Source: Elephas maximus indicus (taxonomy: Eukaryota > Chordata > Mammalia > Proboscidea > Elephantidae). From it: a DNA stretch of 64,000 nt. The translations under genes and the position numbers were made by a program. Positions within the stretch are counted from its first letter, which is position 1, and each line of letters opens with the position of its first letter. Under the pieces are notes generated by a model. The model saw only the letters and a list, made by a program, of their open reading frames with translations. It was not told the DNA's origin and searched no databases. Positions 10,586 to 25,500 of the stretch are shown here, piece by piece. Location: positions 27,747,001 to 27,811,000 of the forward strand of contig NC_064842.1 in NCBI RefSeq assembly GCF_024166365.1, in the 5' to 3' direction.

Positions 10586-13500
10586 GTGAGCTACCTTTTA
10601 ACTTAGAAAAGCTTTTCGAAGCGTTTTGATTTTTTTTTTTTCTTTCAGGGTGTTGGTATGTTTTCTGTTCATCCTCTTCCTTAGCAGTTTTAATGTGTTC
10701 ACTTATGTTGTTAAGGGAAAGAGAATTAGCATTGATGGAGCAAATTATCATGTGCCAGGTACTGTGCTAGATACTTGAGATGGATGTAAGTGTCTCACAG
10801 GTGAAGAAATAACGCTAGGGAGGTCAACCCATTTTTAGAGACGAAGGATATCTAAAAGGGGGGCGTGTCTGGGGTGGAGAAGGAGTCTTCCCAGAGGACT
10901 GACATTGTCCCAGAGGACTGGCCTAGTAAGGGTATCAGTAATTTTTTTAAAAAGGAATAATTTCTGTCATCAAATATTTTCTGTTCCTGTAGTTGGTGAA
11001 ATAAGATTTGTCCTGTATGCTGCAAACTAGAAATCCATGTTTGCGGCAGATTATATATTCTGAAACAATTCAGAGACTTTTAGGGGTATCAGTTCCTGGC
11101 TAGTGCACCTCACATGCAGCTACCACTCTTGTCAGTTGGGGCTTGTGTGCTGCTTTTATGCTGAACAGGTTTCAGCAAAGCTTTCAAACTAAGATGGCCT
11201 CAGGAGAAAGGTCTGGTGACCTTCCTCTGAAAATCAGCCAATAAAAACCCTACGAATCACAACGATCTGATCCACAACCAATGATGGGAATGGTGTAGGA
11301 CCAGGCAGTGTGTCTTCTGTTGTGCATGGGGTTGCCATGAGTTCGGGGCCAACTTGAAAAGCAACTAACAGCAACAAAAACTGTAAAAGAGGGGTGGGGT
11401 GATTTTCCTTGCAAAGAATTATTAAGTAAACTAGTCTTTTCCTAGGATGCACTGGCCTGGAAGAGCTGCTTGGAATTGATCCTTCCTTTGAACAGTTTGA
11501 AGCACCATTGTTCAGCCAATTAGCAAAAACCTTGGAGCGCAGTGTTCAGACCAAAGCCGTGAACAAACAACTGGATGAAAACATTTCATTATTCCTTATT
11601 CACTTGTCCCCTTACTTCCTGCTCAAGCCAGCACAGAAGTGTCTGGAGTGGTTGATACACAGGTATGCAACGGGATTACAAAAATAATTGCTGGCTGACT
11701 AATGCTTTGAGGAGAGAGTATCAGTATCCTCTAAGGTACTGTAACTTAAGAAAAACAATAATAGGTGACACGTATTGCACATTTATACTCTAGTACCTGT
11801 GGTAAGCGCTTTGCGTACATTATCTCAGGTAATCCTCAGGACATTCCAATGGGAAGATGCTTATATTATCTCCATTTTAAAACTGAGAAAACTGAGGCTT
11901 AGAGGGCTTAATTTGTCTGAGTCGCATAACTAGTGTGTGGCAGAGATGGGATACAACTCAAGTTTATTTCTAAGGTCTGATCTTTCATCCACTTTAGAAA
12001 TCGTTTCTGTAAGTTTATTCAGTGTTTTTCTCACTTATTGGCTTCTGCTTACGTGTTTTGTTTGTTCTCCCAATATATGTGTTTTGTTTATGTTTTCATT
12101 TTATTGAAATATATATAAAAAAAGTTTGTCATTTTAACCATCTTTAAGTGTAAAATTCAGTGACATTAATTACATTCACCATGTTGTGCAACCATCATTA
12201 GTCCCATTTCTAAAAGTTTTTCATCATCTCAAACAGAAACTCAGTACCCCTTAAGCTATAATTCCCCATTCCTCCCTTCCTCCAGCCCCTGGTAACCACT
12301 AATAAGCTTTTGTCTCTATGCATTTGCCTACTCTAGACATGTGATATAAGTAGGATCATACAATATCTAGTGTCTGACTTATTTCATTTAGCATAATGTA
12401 GCATGTGTCGGGGCTTCGTTTCTCTTTACGGTTAGATAATATTCCATTATAGGAGTCACTATGTGGTGTAAACAGTTAAGCACACAACTGCTAGCTGAAA
12501 GATTGGTGGTTTGAACCCACCCAGAGGTGCCTTGAGAGATAAGCCTGGTAATCTACTTCTGAAAAGTCATAGTCTTGAAAACCCTGTGAAGCAGTTCTAC
12601 TCTGTACACATGGAATTGCCATAAGTCGGAATTGACTGGAAGGCAACTAACAAGAACATAATATATGTGCTGTGCTTTGTTTACCCATTCATCTGTTGAT
12701 GGACCTTGGGGTTGCTTCCACCTTTTGGCTATTGTGACTGATGCTGCTGTGAACATAGGTGTACATGTATCTATTTAAGTGTTTGCTTTCAAGTCTTTTG
12801 GGTATATACCCAGGACTAGAATTGCTAGCTCATATGGTAATTCTGTGTTTAACTTTTGAGGAACCACCAAACTGTCTTCCACAGTGCCTGCACTGTTTTG
12901 TATCCTACCAAAAATGGACAAGGGCTCTAATTTCTCCACCTGCTTGCCAACACTTGTTTAGTTTTTCTGATAATAGCAACCCTAATGGGTGTGAAGTCTA
13001 ATATGTGTTTTAAAAGTAGGATTTTCATTTCATTAATTGGAGACATGAAGGTAAAGTGATTTCCCTTCAGGAAGCAAGTGAGTCTTTGAGAAAACAATTT
13101 AATTTGGGTCTTCTGATTATCAGAACATTAAACTCGTCAAAGTATAATGTTCAAAAGTCTAATATTTCACTCTGTCTTCTAGCATTTAATTTCACCCAAG
13201 TAGATCATTAACTTAAGGAGCTCTTTTTCATTTGATTATTTCTTTATGTAACTAATAAGCAGGCTCCTTTTGTTTGCTGGGAAACCCTGGTGGCATAGTG
13301 GTTAAGTGCTACGGCTGCTAACCAAAGGGTCGGCAGTTCGAATCCGCCAGGCGCTCCTTGGAAACTCTATGGGCCAGTTCTACCCTGTCCTATGGGGTCG
13401 CTATGAGTCGGAATCGACTCGACGGCACTGGATTTGGTTTTGGTTTTTTTGTTTGCTGTTTTGCAATAAATACCATAATAAAGGTTTATGCAGAGTTTTT

Positions 13501-16500
13501 GGGATCCAGCTCTGCCTGGAGTAGTTGAGGAAAGCGTTGTGGAGAAAGTAACATTTCAGCTAGGACTTAAAAAGCCTGAGAGATTACTATGAAGACTTAT
13601 TTTAGATGAAGAAGCAGCACACATAATGTCATTGTGATGTGAAAGATGTGATGAGTGAGAAATAGCAAGAAGTTCAGTGTGTTTGATGAGTGACAATATA
13701 AGAAAACGATCAGATTCCTATGTAAGTTATTTGTTGGGTAGATACCAAGTATAGAGAATCAGCATTTCCATTCCACTCTCAGTATCTGACTCTATGTATC
13801 AGATACTTCTACAGTATTTCATACAAACCATGTGAAGCGCACTGTGCCAAACATTTGAGAGGATGTAAGGCATCACAAGGCATCAGCCCTCAAGTTGCTT
13901 ACTAACTATAGTTAGGGAGATAAGACATAAACCAAAAAATAAAAGGCAACTAACGTGAGTCCTGCAAATAATGTGTCTTTACATTTTGTTTTGTATCTTT
14001 TGGCATTCATTCATTTATTGTGTTAATGTATTTCTTCTTATTCTGAAGTGCTAAGGGAATGCAACATGATTGCAGGCTGAGTGGGCAGTGGTGGTTCAGT
14101 GGTAGAATTCTCACCTTCCGTGCAGGAGCCGGAGTTTGAATCCCAGCCAGTGCACCTCTCATGCACAGTCATACCTGTCTGTTGTTGGAGGCTTGCATGT
14201 GGCTGTGAGGTTGAACAGGTTTCAGTGGAGCTTCCAGGTTACGTTGGGCTAGGAAGAAAAGTCTGGTGATCCACTTCCAAAAATCTACCAGTGAAAACCC
14301 TATGGATCACAATGATCTGGTCCCACTGTGCGTGGGGTCGCCGTGAGCGGGGGCCGACTTGACAGAAACTCACAATAACAACTATAAACGGCTGAGTATG
14401 GCACTAAAAGAAAAGTATAGATAAAAGGATAGGAGAGGTCAGAGCCGTAAGAGGGATCACTTGACTGGGAGAATTAGGAGAAGCGTCTTGAAAAGAAGGC
14501 ACTTGAGATGGGTCTTCAAGCCTGGAAAGATTATAATGTGTCTGTTGGAATTAATAAATCTGTCTACAGTATTAGGGTAGACGGTTGGGTCCAGAGTTTT
14601 GTGAAGTTCCTAGACAAATCATATATGGTAGTAATTATGTAATGGAGCCCTGGTGATGCAGTGGTTAAGAACTTGGCTGCTAACCAAAAGATCAGCTGTT
14701 CAAATCCACCAGCCACTGTTTGGAAACCCTATGGGGTAGTTCTACTCTGTCCTATAGGGTAGCTGTGAGTCAGAATCAACTTGACAGCGATGGTTTTTTT
14801 TTTTTTTAATTATATAACATATAGTTATGATCCAAAGAAAGTAATATGATTTCTTTTATAATTAGTCTTTTGGTATTGGAAGTACGGTAGTTAGGAAAGC
14901 AGAGGAGGCTGTGAAAGTGGACTTTGGAGCCTAAAAAGAAGCTGGGCATTGCTGCCCAGGTGAACAGTTGCTTTTTTTTGGTTTAACTGCATTGATCCCA
15001 CAGCTACACTGATGTAATAGTGTGGAACATAGGGTGACAGAAAGTGAATGGAAATGCAAAAAACAGGCATATAGTTTAAGTTCTTTGTCATTTTATAGTT
15101 ATGCAGTTGTTTTTACCAATATTCATTCTAAGTTGTTATACCTCATTGATACAAGATTTGAACATGTAAGGAAATGTGTGCCTATAAGTTTTGGGTCAAT
15201 TTGAATGGTTTGCTTTTTCCTCAGGTTCCACATCCATCTTTATAATCAAGATAGCCTCATTGCTTGTGTTCTGCCATACCACGAGACAAGAATATTTGTG
15301 CGGGTTATACAGCTTCTAAAAATTAATAATTCTAAACACAAATGGTTCTGGTTGTTGCCAGTTAAGGTATGATTGTTGAATAACACATATCTTTAGTCTT
15401 TATAAATCTTAATTAAGGGTTGTTAATTTGGAAAAAATTAAGTTGTTAACATGTTTTGGGGGTAGTCCAAGTATTACCGCTGTCATTTTTATTTCCTAAC
15501 TTCACGGTGAAACTATTATTAATAATAAAAGGTAGCTTTTCATTTAGTGTCCGCATCAGGCTAGGCAATTTATATCATACTATCTTGAATTCTCACAAAA
15601 GTCCTCTATTTTTATGGATGAGACAGGCTCTGAGAATTAAGTTAGTTGCCAAAGTTCACATAACTAGAGTGGCAGAGTTGGACTTTGAATCTGGATCTGA
15701 TTCAAAAGCCTCTGTTTTTCTACTGCATGATGCCGTCTGGTATTTTAAGTTGTGGAAGTGAAGAAGAGCATAAAACACTTACAAAAATTAAAAAGATAAG
15801 GATAAGTTGGAGGACTTGAAGAAATAATTGGTTATAAAGAAGATGCTAGGAAGTAATTTACAGATCAATAAAAGGATGGCAGCATAATGTATGGGTCTGG
15901 GTACAACCACAGGGCGTGATTTTGTAGTCACACCAGCTGAGTCTCATCATCACTTTATCTGGTAGCGTATAGTATGGGAAAGTGGAGGTACGCTGTTAGC
16001 AGGAACTTCACTGAACCTTGGGCGTGGTGATCCATGCTAGGCAGGAGAGCAAATGGGGACGAAAGTAGGCTAATAGGCTTAGGAAAGAGTTAAGATTACT
16101 GATGATGATATTGAGGTCAGTGATAAGAATTAATAAAAAGGAAGGAATGGGAAATTTTTAATTAAAAGAAGAATTAAAGAATTTGGATCAAAAGCACATG
16201 TTCTTTCTGTCACTAACAGCAATCTGGAGTGCCCTTAGCTAAAGGAACTTTGATTACGCACTGCTACAAAGATCTTGGATTTATGGACTTCATTTGCAGT
16301 CTGGTGACAAAATCTGTGAAGGTGAGTGCTATGTATAACAGGTAGTCCCTGACTTTGACAGGGCTCTGTTCTGATGACTCCATCATAAGTTGGTTCTGAC
16401 GTAAGTCAAATACCTCTTTTTTTTTTTAATTTTCATATTATTGCATTTCATTATCAGTATCCTTATAAATCCAATCTTTATTTCTTGGCATCAGTGTCAT

Positions 16501-19500
16501 AACAGTGAAGTTGGAGTTGTAATGGCTGTCAGGTGCGTGCACAGTTCAACTGTCATGTCATAGGAGTTGAACGTTGCCCAACTTTCCGTTATAACCCCCT
16601 GTGCCGACATTAACACGGACTTCATGGGAAGCCAGGCCGTAGCCTGCTATATGGGAGTGTTTTGATCAGTAAATCGTAACATTGAACATCTGCCAGCAAA
16701 CAGGCGAGAACTACATCAGCAGATTACACACTGCAACATTGTGTATAGTACATGTTGCTAACAAGATGTACAAAAAAAAAGAATGGTCGTAAGTGCAGTC
16801 GTTGTAACTCAAATATGTCATAAATTGGGGACTTACCTGTAATTCCTTAAAAAGATTCCTTGCTGTGAGGGAAGGAAACATACCGCAGCTGTCCCTAATA
16901 GCAGTGGCGCTTTGAAAATAATTCTGTTTTGGAATGTGAGCAGCTTGAGAATCAGTCTTTCATGATCAAAAGATGTTTTTCTATGAAAATGAATTATTCT
17001 GCTCCTTGCTGAATTCTGTTTGCGGTGACTGTTCAAACTGAGAGACGGTCCGAAGATGTCGGGAAGATTGTTGAGCAGATCATCCCCTCATCATACTTAA
17101 TTGAACCATCGCGTTTGTGTTCAGTGTTTGTTCATTGTTACATATGGCAAAAATTAAAATATCAAAGCCAGAGTAGTTCAAGAAAAAAGCTGTGTGTAAA
17201 TGTACGTACTCGCGCCTCGGTGGTCTCTCTTCAGTGGTTTCTGTTTGTGCTCTTTGTCGTAGGTTTTCGCGGCGTGTCCCGGAAGCTCAGCTCAGCTGAG
17301 GGTGCTGCTGTCATTTTATGCGTCCGCCATCGTGTCCGCTTTAGTGGCTGCCGAAGACGTATCAGACAATATAGTCGCCAAGCTATTTCCATATATCCAA
17401 AAGGTTTGCCTTATTTAAGTGTAAAGTGGGCTATTTAATATTTTAAGGAATTTTCTCACCTTTGAAATTTTCAATTAGACGTAAATGTTTTAAAATTGGC
17501 AACTTACATCAAATGAGTGATAAGGTTTAATTGTCCCTTCTTTTGTTTTAAAAAGTCACCAGAGTAGGATCTATAACTCCTTAAGAATTAATGTTGGCTA
17601 TCTAGTCCAGCCACTATCTTCCCAGACCTTTTTTTTTTTTTTAATTGTATTTTAGGTAAGGGTTTACAGAGCAAATTAGTTCCTCATTAAATAATGAACA
17701 CACACATTGTTTTGTGACATTGGTTGCCACCTCCGTGACATGTCAACACTCTCCCCTTCTCGACCTTGGGTTCCGTGTTAGCAGCTTCCCTGACCCCTCC
17801 TGCCTTCTCGCCCTTGCCCCTGGGCTGGTGTGCCCATTTAGTCTCATTTTGTTTTATGGGCTCATCTGATCTTTGGCTGAAGGGTCAACCTCAGGAGTAC
17901 TTCAGTACTGAGTTAAAAGGGAGTTGGGGGCCACACTCTCAGAGTTTCTCCAGTCTCTGACAGACGAGTAAGTTTGGTCTTTAGTGTGTGTGTGTGACTT
18001 AGAATTTTGTTCTACGTTTTTCTCCAACTCTGTCCAGGACCTTCTGTTGTGATCCCTGTTAGAGCAGTTGGTGGTGGTAGCCAGGTACCATCTAGATCTG
18101 CTGGACTCAGTCTGGTAGAGGCTGTGGTAATGGTGGTCCATTAGTCCTTTGGACCAGCCTTTCCCTTCTGTCTTTGGTTTTCTTCATTCTCTCTTGCTCT
18201 AGATGGGGTGAGGCCAGTGGAGTATCTTAGCTGGCCACTCGCAAGCTTTTAAGATCCCGGATGGTACTCACCAAAGTAGGATATAGAACATTTTCTTTAT
18301 AAACTGTGTTATGCCAGTTGAGCTAGATGTTCCCCCAAGACTATGGTTCCCAGCCCTCAGCTCAGTAATTCCATTCCTCGGAGACAGACATGTTATCTCA
18401 CTGGAATGGGAGTAGATTAGAAAATGTGTTCAAGGCATTCTTTTTGCATTGGCGTCTGTTTCTTAATGCTATTTCTTCACAAAGGCCTTGCTGCCTATTA
18501 CCTTCCCAGATTCCCCATTGAGGTACTGCATTTGGCTCCCAAAATTATTGTCTTCTTCAGTCAGACACGTTTTCAGATGTGTTAGTGATCTGATGGAAGT
18601 CTCCCTTACTTAATAAGAGTAGGTGTTTGCATATAAAAGAAGAGCTTGCTGACTCCTGTTAGGATGTGTAGTGGAGATGTTTTCAGTTGGGATACCTGAG
18701 ATTCTATTTCTAATCCAGAGAGTTGTCTCATTTCATTTCTACTCAGGAATAGGGGTCAACACCTTGATATTTAACTTCTGAAGAGTGATTGATTCTCAGT
18801 ATGTGCTATGTTGTATTAAACTGTAACTTACGAGGTTTTTGATTTATCTTTTTTTATATTTTAAAAACTATTAGGGATTGAAATCATCTTTACCAGATTA
18901 CAGAGCTGCAACATACATGATAATATGTCAGATTTCTGTGAAAGTGACCATGGAAAATACCTTCGTTAATTCATTGGCATCACAGATCATCAAAACATTG
19001 ACCAAAATCCCCTCTTTGATCAAGGATGGACTAGGTTGCTTGATTGTGCTCCTGCAGAGACAGAAGCCAGACAGCCTTGGGAAAAAGTATGTATAATTGA
19101 ATTGAGAAGTGATGATAATTACAGGTCAAACTACTTTGCAAAATATTTTGGAGGTTAAGTGATAACCTATTTTTTTTTTAATCGCCATTCATTATCTAAC
19201 TTGTAATGTCAACATCATGTGTGCTTCCTTCTTCAAAGGCCATTTCCTCATTTATGTAATGTTCCTGATCTTATTACAATACTTGGTGGAATTTCTGAAA
19301 TATATGACATCAGTCCTCTTCTGCGTTACATGCTTCCCCACCTGGTTGTTTCCATCATTAATCATGTTACAGGTATGTGGTTTTGTATTTTGTGTCCAGA
19401 AACTTACTTTCTAAGATTTGATTCTCTTAAAATAGGAGCCACATTGTTTTCAATATCTTAAAAATATTTGGAACATCTGCTATCCAGTTGTTTTTATGTA

Positions 19501-22500
19501 ACTGATCTATTTTTCTCAAGAGGGAAAATTTGAACTGGGAAGCAGGTTGGTTCAAGTAATATCCTTGTTAATTGACCAGTATCACCAGAATTCTGTTTAA
19601 AAGTCTGCAATTCTTAAACAGTCTCTACTTGAAAAACAGTATAGACTTTTTTTTTTTTTAAGTAAAAATATATTAGTGAGTAAACATTTTTCTTCGTGTT
19701 TAGGTAGTTAACGGACTTCAGGGATTTATTTGTGATAAATATATCATCTAATTGCCAAAAAGTCAGCTTTTCTCCCTAGAGCCATTAAAAATATAAGATC
19801 AAGAAAATCTCATGAAAAACAAGAATCCAAATTTTTTTTTTAAAGCCAAATTACTAATAGGAAGTGATAACATATGCATTTTTTGTTTTTATTCTTCAAT
19901 AAATATGGAAGGACTTAAGGAAGAAACACTTGGTCCTATTACTTCTCGGAGAATGCTAAGAAAATGTCTCTAAAATTCTGTCAGGCTTTTGGAAAATAAG
20001 GTTTACTTAACCAGATGTTGGCTGAAACATGCATATTAGAGGCATGACTAGTAAAAACGAAAGAGTATTCCTATTCTGATGTTCATGAGTATTGTAGTCC
20101 CTAGCCTTTGAAGGCAAAGGGCAGACATCAGATTTATACATTTTAAGCAAATCTGGAACAGAAAATGACAGCTCTTGCTTCAGTACGGAGTTACTGAGAT
20201 AGAAGTTTAGCTTGTTTTCAGAGATATTTTATTGAGATCTTGGTCTGTGTACTAACTTCACCGTGAACTTCGAGTGTCTCCTAGGGAATGAATGTGTATT
20301 CCCTGGACTTTTGTTTCACTATTGAAATAGGTATGAAAATACTCGTTTTATAGAGAGTCTCAGGTAAAAGACGAATGAGGGTAATGTATACAAAGATGTT
20401 TTGAAAAATATAAACCATTAACTAGGTGGAATACACTTTTGAATACAGATAAAAAGCTGGGTAGTATTGTATATATATATATATGTTTAAAATCATCCCT
20501 ATAAAAAAGTTTTCTGCTAAAAATAAATGTAATATTGTGAGCATGTGTAAAACATTTCCAGAACTCAATTCTAAATTGTTGCATACTAAGGAGGAGAAAC
20601 TGAAGAGATGGATGGTGAAATCTACAGGAGGCACTTAGAAGCTATACTTACAAATATAACTCTGAAGAACAACTTAGATCATTTGTTGGCTAGGTAAGTT
20701 ATTTTTATTTTAAATAACACTGTGTTGTTATTGTGTACCATTGAATCAATTTTGACTCATAGAGACCCTGTATAACAGAGAGTAAACCATAGGGTTTCCT
20801 AGGCTATTGAAATCCTTACAGGAGAAGATTGCCAGGTCTTTTCTCCTGTGGAGCCGCTGGTGGATTCTGACCACCACCCTTTCAGTTAGCAGCCAAGCCC
20901 TTAACTTTTGAGCCGCCAGGGCGCCTAATAACAGCTATGTTGTTACAGTTGTTAGGTGCTGTCGAGTTGATTCTGACTCATAGCAACTCTACATGCAACA
21001 GAATAAAACACTTCCTGGTCCTGCGCCATCCTCACAATCATTGCTATGTTTGTGCCCACTGTTGCAGCCACTGTGTCAATCCGTCTCACTGAGGATCTTG
21101 CTCTTTTTTGCTGGCCCTCTGCTTTACCAAGCATGATGTCCTTCTCCAGGGACTGGTCTCTCCTGATGACATGTCCAAAGTATGGAAATGAAGTCTCACC
21201 ATCCTCACTTCCAAGGAGAATTCTGGCTGTACTTCTTCCAAGGCATTTGTTTGTTCTTCTGGCCCTTCATGGCATATTCAATATTCTTTGCCAAAACCGT
21301 AATTCAAAGCCATCAGTTCTTCTCTGGTCTTCTTATTCATTGTCCAGCTTTCACATGCATATGCGGCATTTGAGAACACCGTGGCTTGAATCAGGTGCAC
21401 ATTAGTCCTTAAAAGTGACATCTTTGCTTTTTGACACTTTAAAGAGATCTCTTGTAGCAGATTTGCCCAATGCAATGCGTCATCTGATTTCTTGACTTCT
21501 GCTTCCATGGTTGTTGATTATGGATCCAAGTGAAATGAAATCCTTGACAACTTCAGTCTTTTCTCCTTTTATCATGATGTTGCTTATTGGCCCAGTTGTG
21601 AGGATTTTTGTTTTCTTTATGTTGAGGTGTAATCCATACTGAAGGCTGTGGTCTTTGATCTTCATCAATAAGTGCTTCAAGTCCTCTTCACTTGTAAATA
21701 TTATATTCCTTGTCGTGTATGGTTCCTAAGTCTCTGTTCTGTTATCTTTGCAATCAACCGGTGACCTGACAGAGATCTCCTTGAGTGCCAGTCTCTTTCT
21801 TCATCAGGTACTCCTGTGGACACTGCAAATGTTCAACCAGACTCCATAGTTATGAAGTAATTGAATCAGTAGAGGAGTTCAGCAGCAGATTTGAGATGGC
21901 AGAACAATCAGTGAACTTGACCACAGAACAATCGAAAAGACTCAGGCTGAGGAACAGGAAGGAAAAAGAATGAATAAGCAGCTCCTAGGGGACCTACTGC
22001 ATGGTTTAGAGTCAGAAAGCGGGTGCGTCAGGGTTGTATCCTTTCACCATACTTACACAGACTGTACGCTGAGCAAATAAGCTGAGAAGCTGGACTGTAT
22101 GAAGAATGGGGCATCAGGGTTGGAGGAAGACTCATTCTGCAGATGACACAACTTCTAGCCAGTTTAGTAGTAGTTTTTGGTAGGGGGATTAATTTCTGGA
22201 GCTTTCTATGCTGCCATCTCCTATGACATCCTCTAAGCTATTATTATTATTACTTACTTTTAGAATATTTTATTGTGTTTTTGGTAAAAGTATGCACAGT
22301 AAATTAGGTTCTCATTTAACAATTTCTGTGCTTACTCTTCAGTGACATTGGTTACGTTCTTCACAATATATCAGCATTCTCGTAATTTCCATTTTGGTGT
22401 GTTTCCATTGATCTAGCTTCCCTGTTCCCTCTAGCCTTCTCATCTTTGGTCTAGGGTAAATGTTAACCATTTGGTTTTATCTAGATGATTATTTTGGGGA

Positions 22501-25500
22501 GCGCAGTACTCATGGGTGATATTATTTATTGTGTGAGTCAACCTGTCATTTGGTTGAATGGTGACCTCTGGGAGTGGTTTGGGTTCCAAATTTAAATAGT
22601 ATCTCAGGGCGGTAGTCTCAGGGTTCGTTAAATCTGAACCTACTGGTCCAGTAAATCTGGCCTTTTCTTAAGAATTTGAGTTTTATTCTACATTTTTCTC
22701 CTATTCTATCTGGGACCATCTGAGTGCCTGGTCAGAAGGGTCGGTAGTGGTAGCCAGGTACCATCTAGCTCTTCTGGTCTCAAGGGATGTCATTGTTCAT
22801 GTAAACTATGGGTTCTGTAGAGTAGTTTCTTCTTTGAGTCTTTGGTTTCCTTTTGTCTTTTTAGCTCTGGATGAGTAGAGACCAATAGTTGTATCTCAGT
22901 TATTATTTTTGACGTGCTTTTGATTTACATTTTACAAGTACTTAATCCTGTAATTGTGGTGGCAGAAAAAGCCAAAGTGAATTTTCTTGCTCATCATTAG
23001 TACTTACACATCATACGGCAAAGTTAATGGTTAAGCCTGGTTTGGGCTGTATCTGAATATGGTTTGTGGCTGCTGAAAGTTTTCTGTTAATAAATGGGCT
23101 AAAATGCCTGAAACAATACATCGCAATTAGTATTCAGTAGATATTAGCTGCCCCACAGGGTTTCCAAGGAGCAGCTGTTGGATTTGAACTGCCCACCTTT
23201 TTGGATAGCAGCCCTATCACTTAACCACTGTGCCCCCGGGGCTCCAGATTGAGCATAGGCATGCAATAAAGATTATTTCTTCCTACTCTGTAAATATAGT
23301 TTAGTCTCTCTTTTTTCATTTCTTAATTAAAGAGCAGTTGATACTGTGAAAAGAATGTAGGCATTGCAGCGAGATCTACATTTGAATCCTGCCTCTACCA
23401 CTTCCAATAGAGTGATGTTAATTAAGTTTTGGTGTCAGACTGCCTGGATTTAAGTCTGCCATTGCGTAACATTGGCAGGTACCTAACTGTAGGTATGCAT
23501 CATGTGTTCCCCTTGCTCAGAGGGTTGGTTTGTGAATTAAATGAAAGTATACATGTGAAGTACTGTTGAGAGTTTGGGCTCTGGAATCACTGAGGTTTAA
23601 ATGCCCACTCTACTTTTTATGGCACATAAGGGATCACCAAATGTTGGCTGTTGTTGCTGTTATAATTTGACCTCAGGTACAGTATGTGATTTCTTAGCCC
23701 TAGTTTCTGTATCTTTAAGTATTACAAGTTATATCTTACAGCAGTATGACAAATATTTTTAAAGTACCTAGAACATAGGAGCTCGGTAGATGGTAACTCT
23801 CACCTTTGTTAATTGTTTTGTTTTGCAGCATTCTTTTTGAAGAGTATATTTCATATAGCTCACAGGAAGACAGTGATTCTAATAAAGTATCTTTGCTTAA
23901 TGAACAGTTTCTTCCACTTATAAGACTTTTAGAAAGCAGGTAAGTTATATGTATGTGTTTTTCCCTTTTTTTAATGTGTACCTGCTGTGCTATAAAGATA
24001 TGATTCCCAAGTCACATAATGATATAGTGAATTGTAAAGAGACTATCCTTTTTCTTTAGAAAGGGATGGATATAGGAATTAAATATTTTTGAAATTTAAG
24101 AGGAAAGTAGGGATTGCATGTGGACTGTGGAGAGGGTAATTTTTTGTACAGATATTATATTTTTGCTATTGGAATATATTATTACCATTTGGTTTCACGT
24201 AGTTATACCATTAGTTAAAATTTGGAGATTATTAAGTCAGTAAGTTTTTAAAACTTCATTTTATGTCTTTCCTTTATACAGGGTGTGTGTTAATAACTTT
24301 ATTAATAATAATGAATTAACACTTTAATTTCTTCCCAGATACCCTAGAACATTAGATATTGTATTAGAGGAACACCTAAAGGAAGTCACAGATCTAAAAA
24401 AAAAAGAGCTTTTTCACCAATTTATTTCTCTTTCTACAAGTGGAGGAAAGTATCAGGTAAGCTTTTCTTCTCCAGAGGAATTATGACAGGAGTATGTTTG
24501 TGTGATTATTTGAAGAACTGCAAAAGGAAATTTGCTACTTTTCCTACCCTCTTGGAAACGTTTCATAGAGAATGAGATTTTATACTGTTTGCTCAATTAC
24601 CTAAAGTAAGGTTCTAAGGCAGGAATTGAATAATTAGAGAAAGGCTCAGTAATTTTTAAGTTAACTACGAACATGATACTTGTTCCAGAAAAGAGTATTG
24701 CGTGGGGTATTATATGTGATGTTCATTAGCAATCACTAAGTGAGGGCTTTATGTAGGCTTCAGGTGTTCCTTTCTCTCAGATCTGTGATGTCCAATACAG
24801 TGCTCAGTAGCCATGTATTGGTACTTAAATTATTGATTAGGAAAAGAGAGAGGTGGTTTTAGATTTCATGATCGTGTTAGAATTGCAGAAATTATCTGGC
24901 AACTGTACCCTCAATCTTTATACTAGAAGTTAACATATCTAAGCAGAAAGTCTTATAATTAGCCTTAAAAATAGATCTTATGAAGAAAAATATGATTAGT
25001 TTTTTTTTTCTTCCATAAAAACTGTTTCAATTCCAAATCTTAATGGACTTCATTCTTAGTTTAATTATATGAGTGAACTAAGTAGTCATTCATTTGAATA
25101 TCACTGTGGTATCATTTGGAAACCCTGGTGGCGTAGTGGTTAAGAGCTGCGGCTGCTAACCAAAAGATCTGCTGTTCAGATCCACCAGGCGCTCCTTGGA
25201 AACTCTATGGGGCAGTTCTACTCTGTCCCTATAGGGTCGCTATGAGTTGGAATCAACTTGACGGCAGTGGGGTTGGGTTGTATCATTTAGATGACTTGCA
25301 TCCTGTCTTCCATGATATACTTCCTTAAATTATATTTCTGTTTAGGTGCTTTTCACTTTGGAATCAGGTACACATAAAAAATAAAAATCTACTTCATATA
25401 ATTCTTCACTAAATTAAACCTACACATAGACACAAGTTTACACAAAATCACACCCATAAAATTAGTGCAAATCTTTGATCTCTTGTAACTTGTATCATGT

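Noticed and set aside
14085-14156. tRNA-Gly gene
   Set aside because: The tRNA-like sequence is mutated in its stems and continues into a SINE body and RTE tail, so it is a SINE head.
17025-17438. 137-codon ORF on the plus strand
   Set aside because: It overlaps exon 6 in a different frame and runs through the splice sites; the HEATR1 reading explains the conservation.
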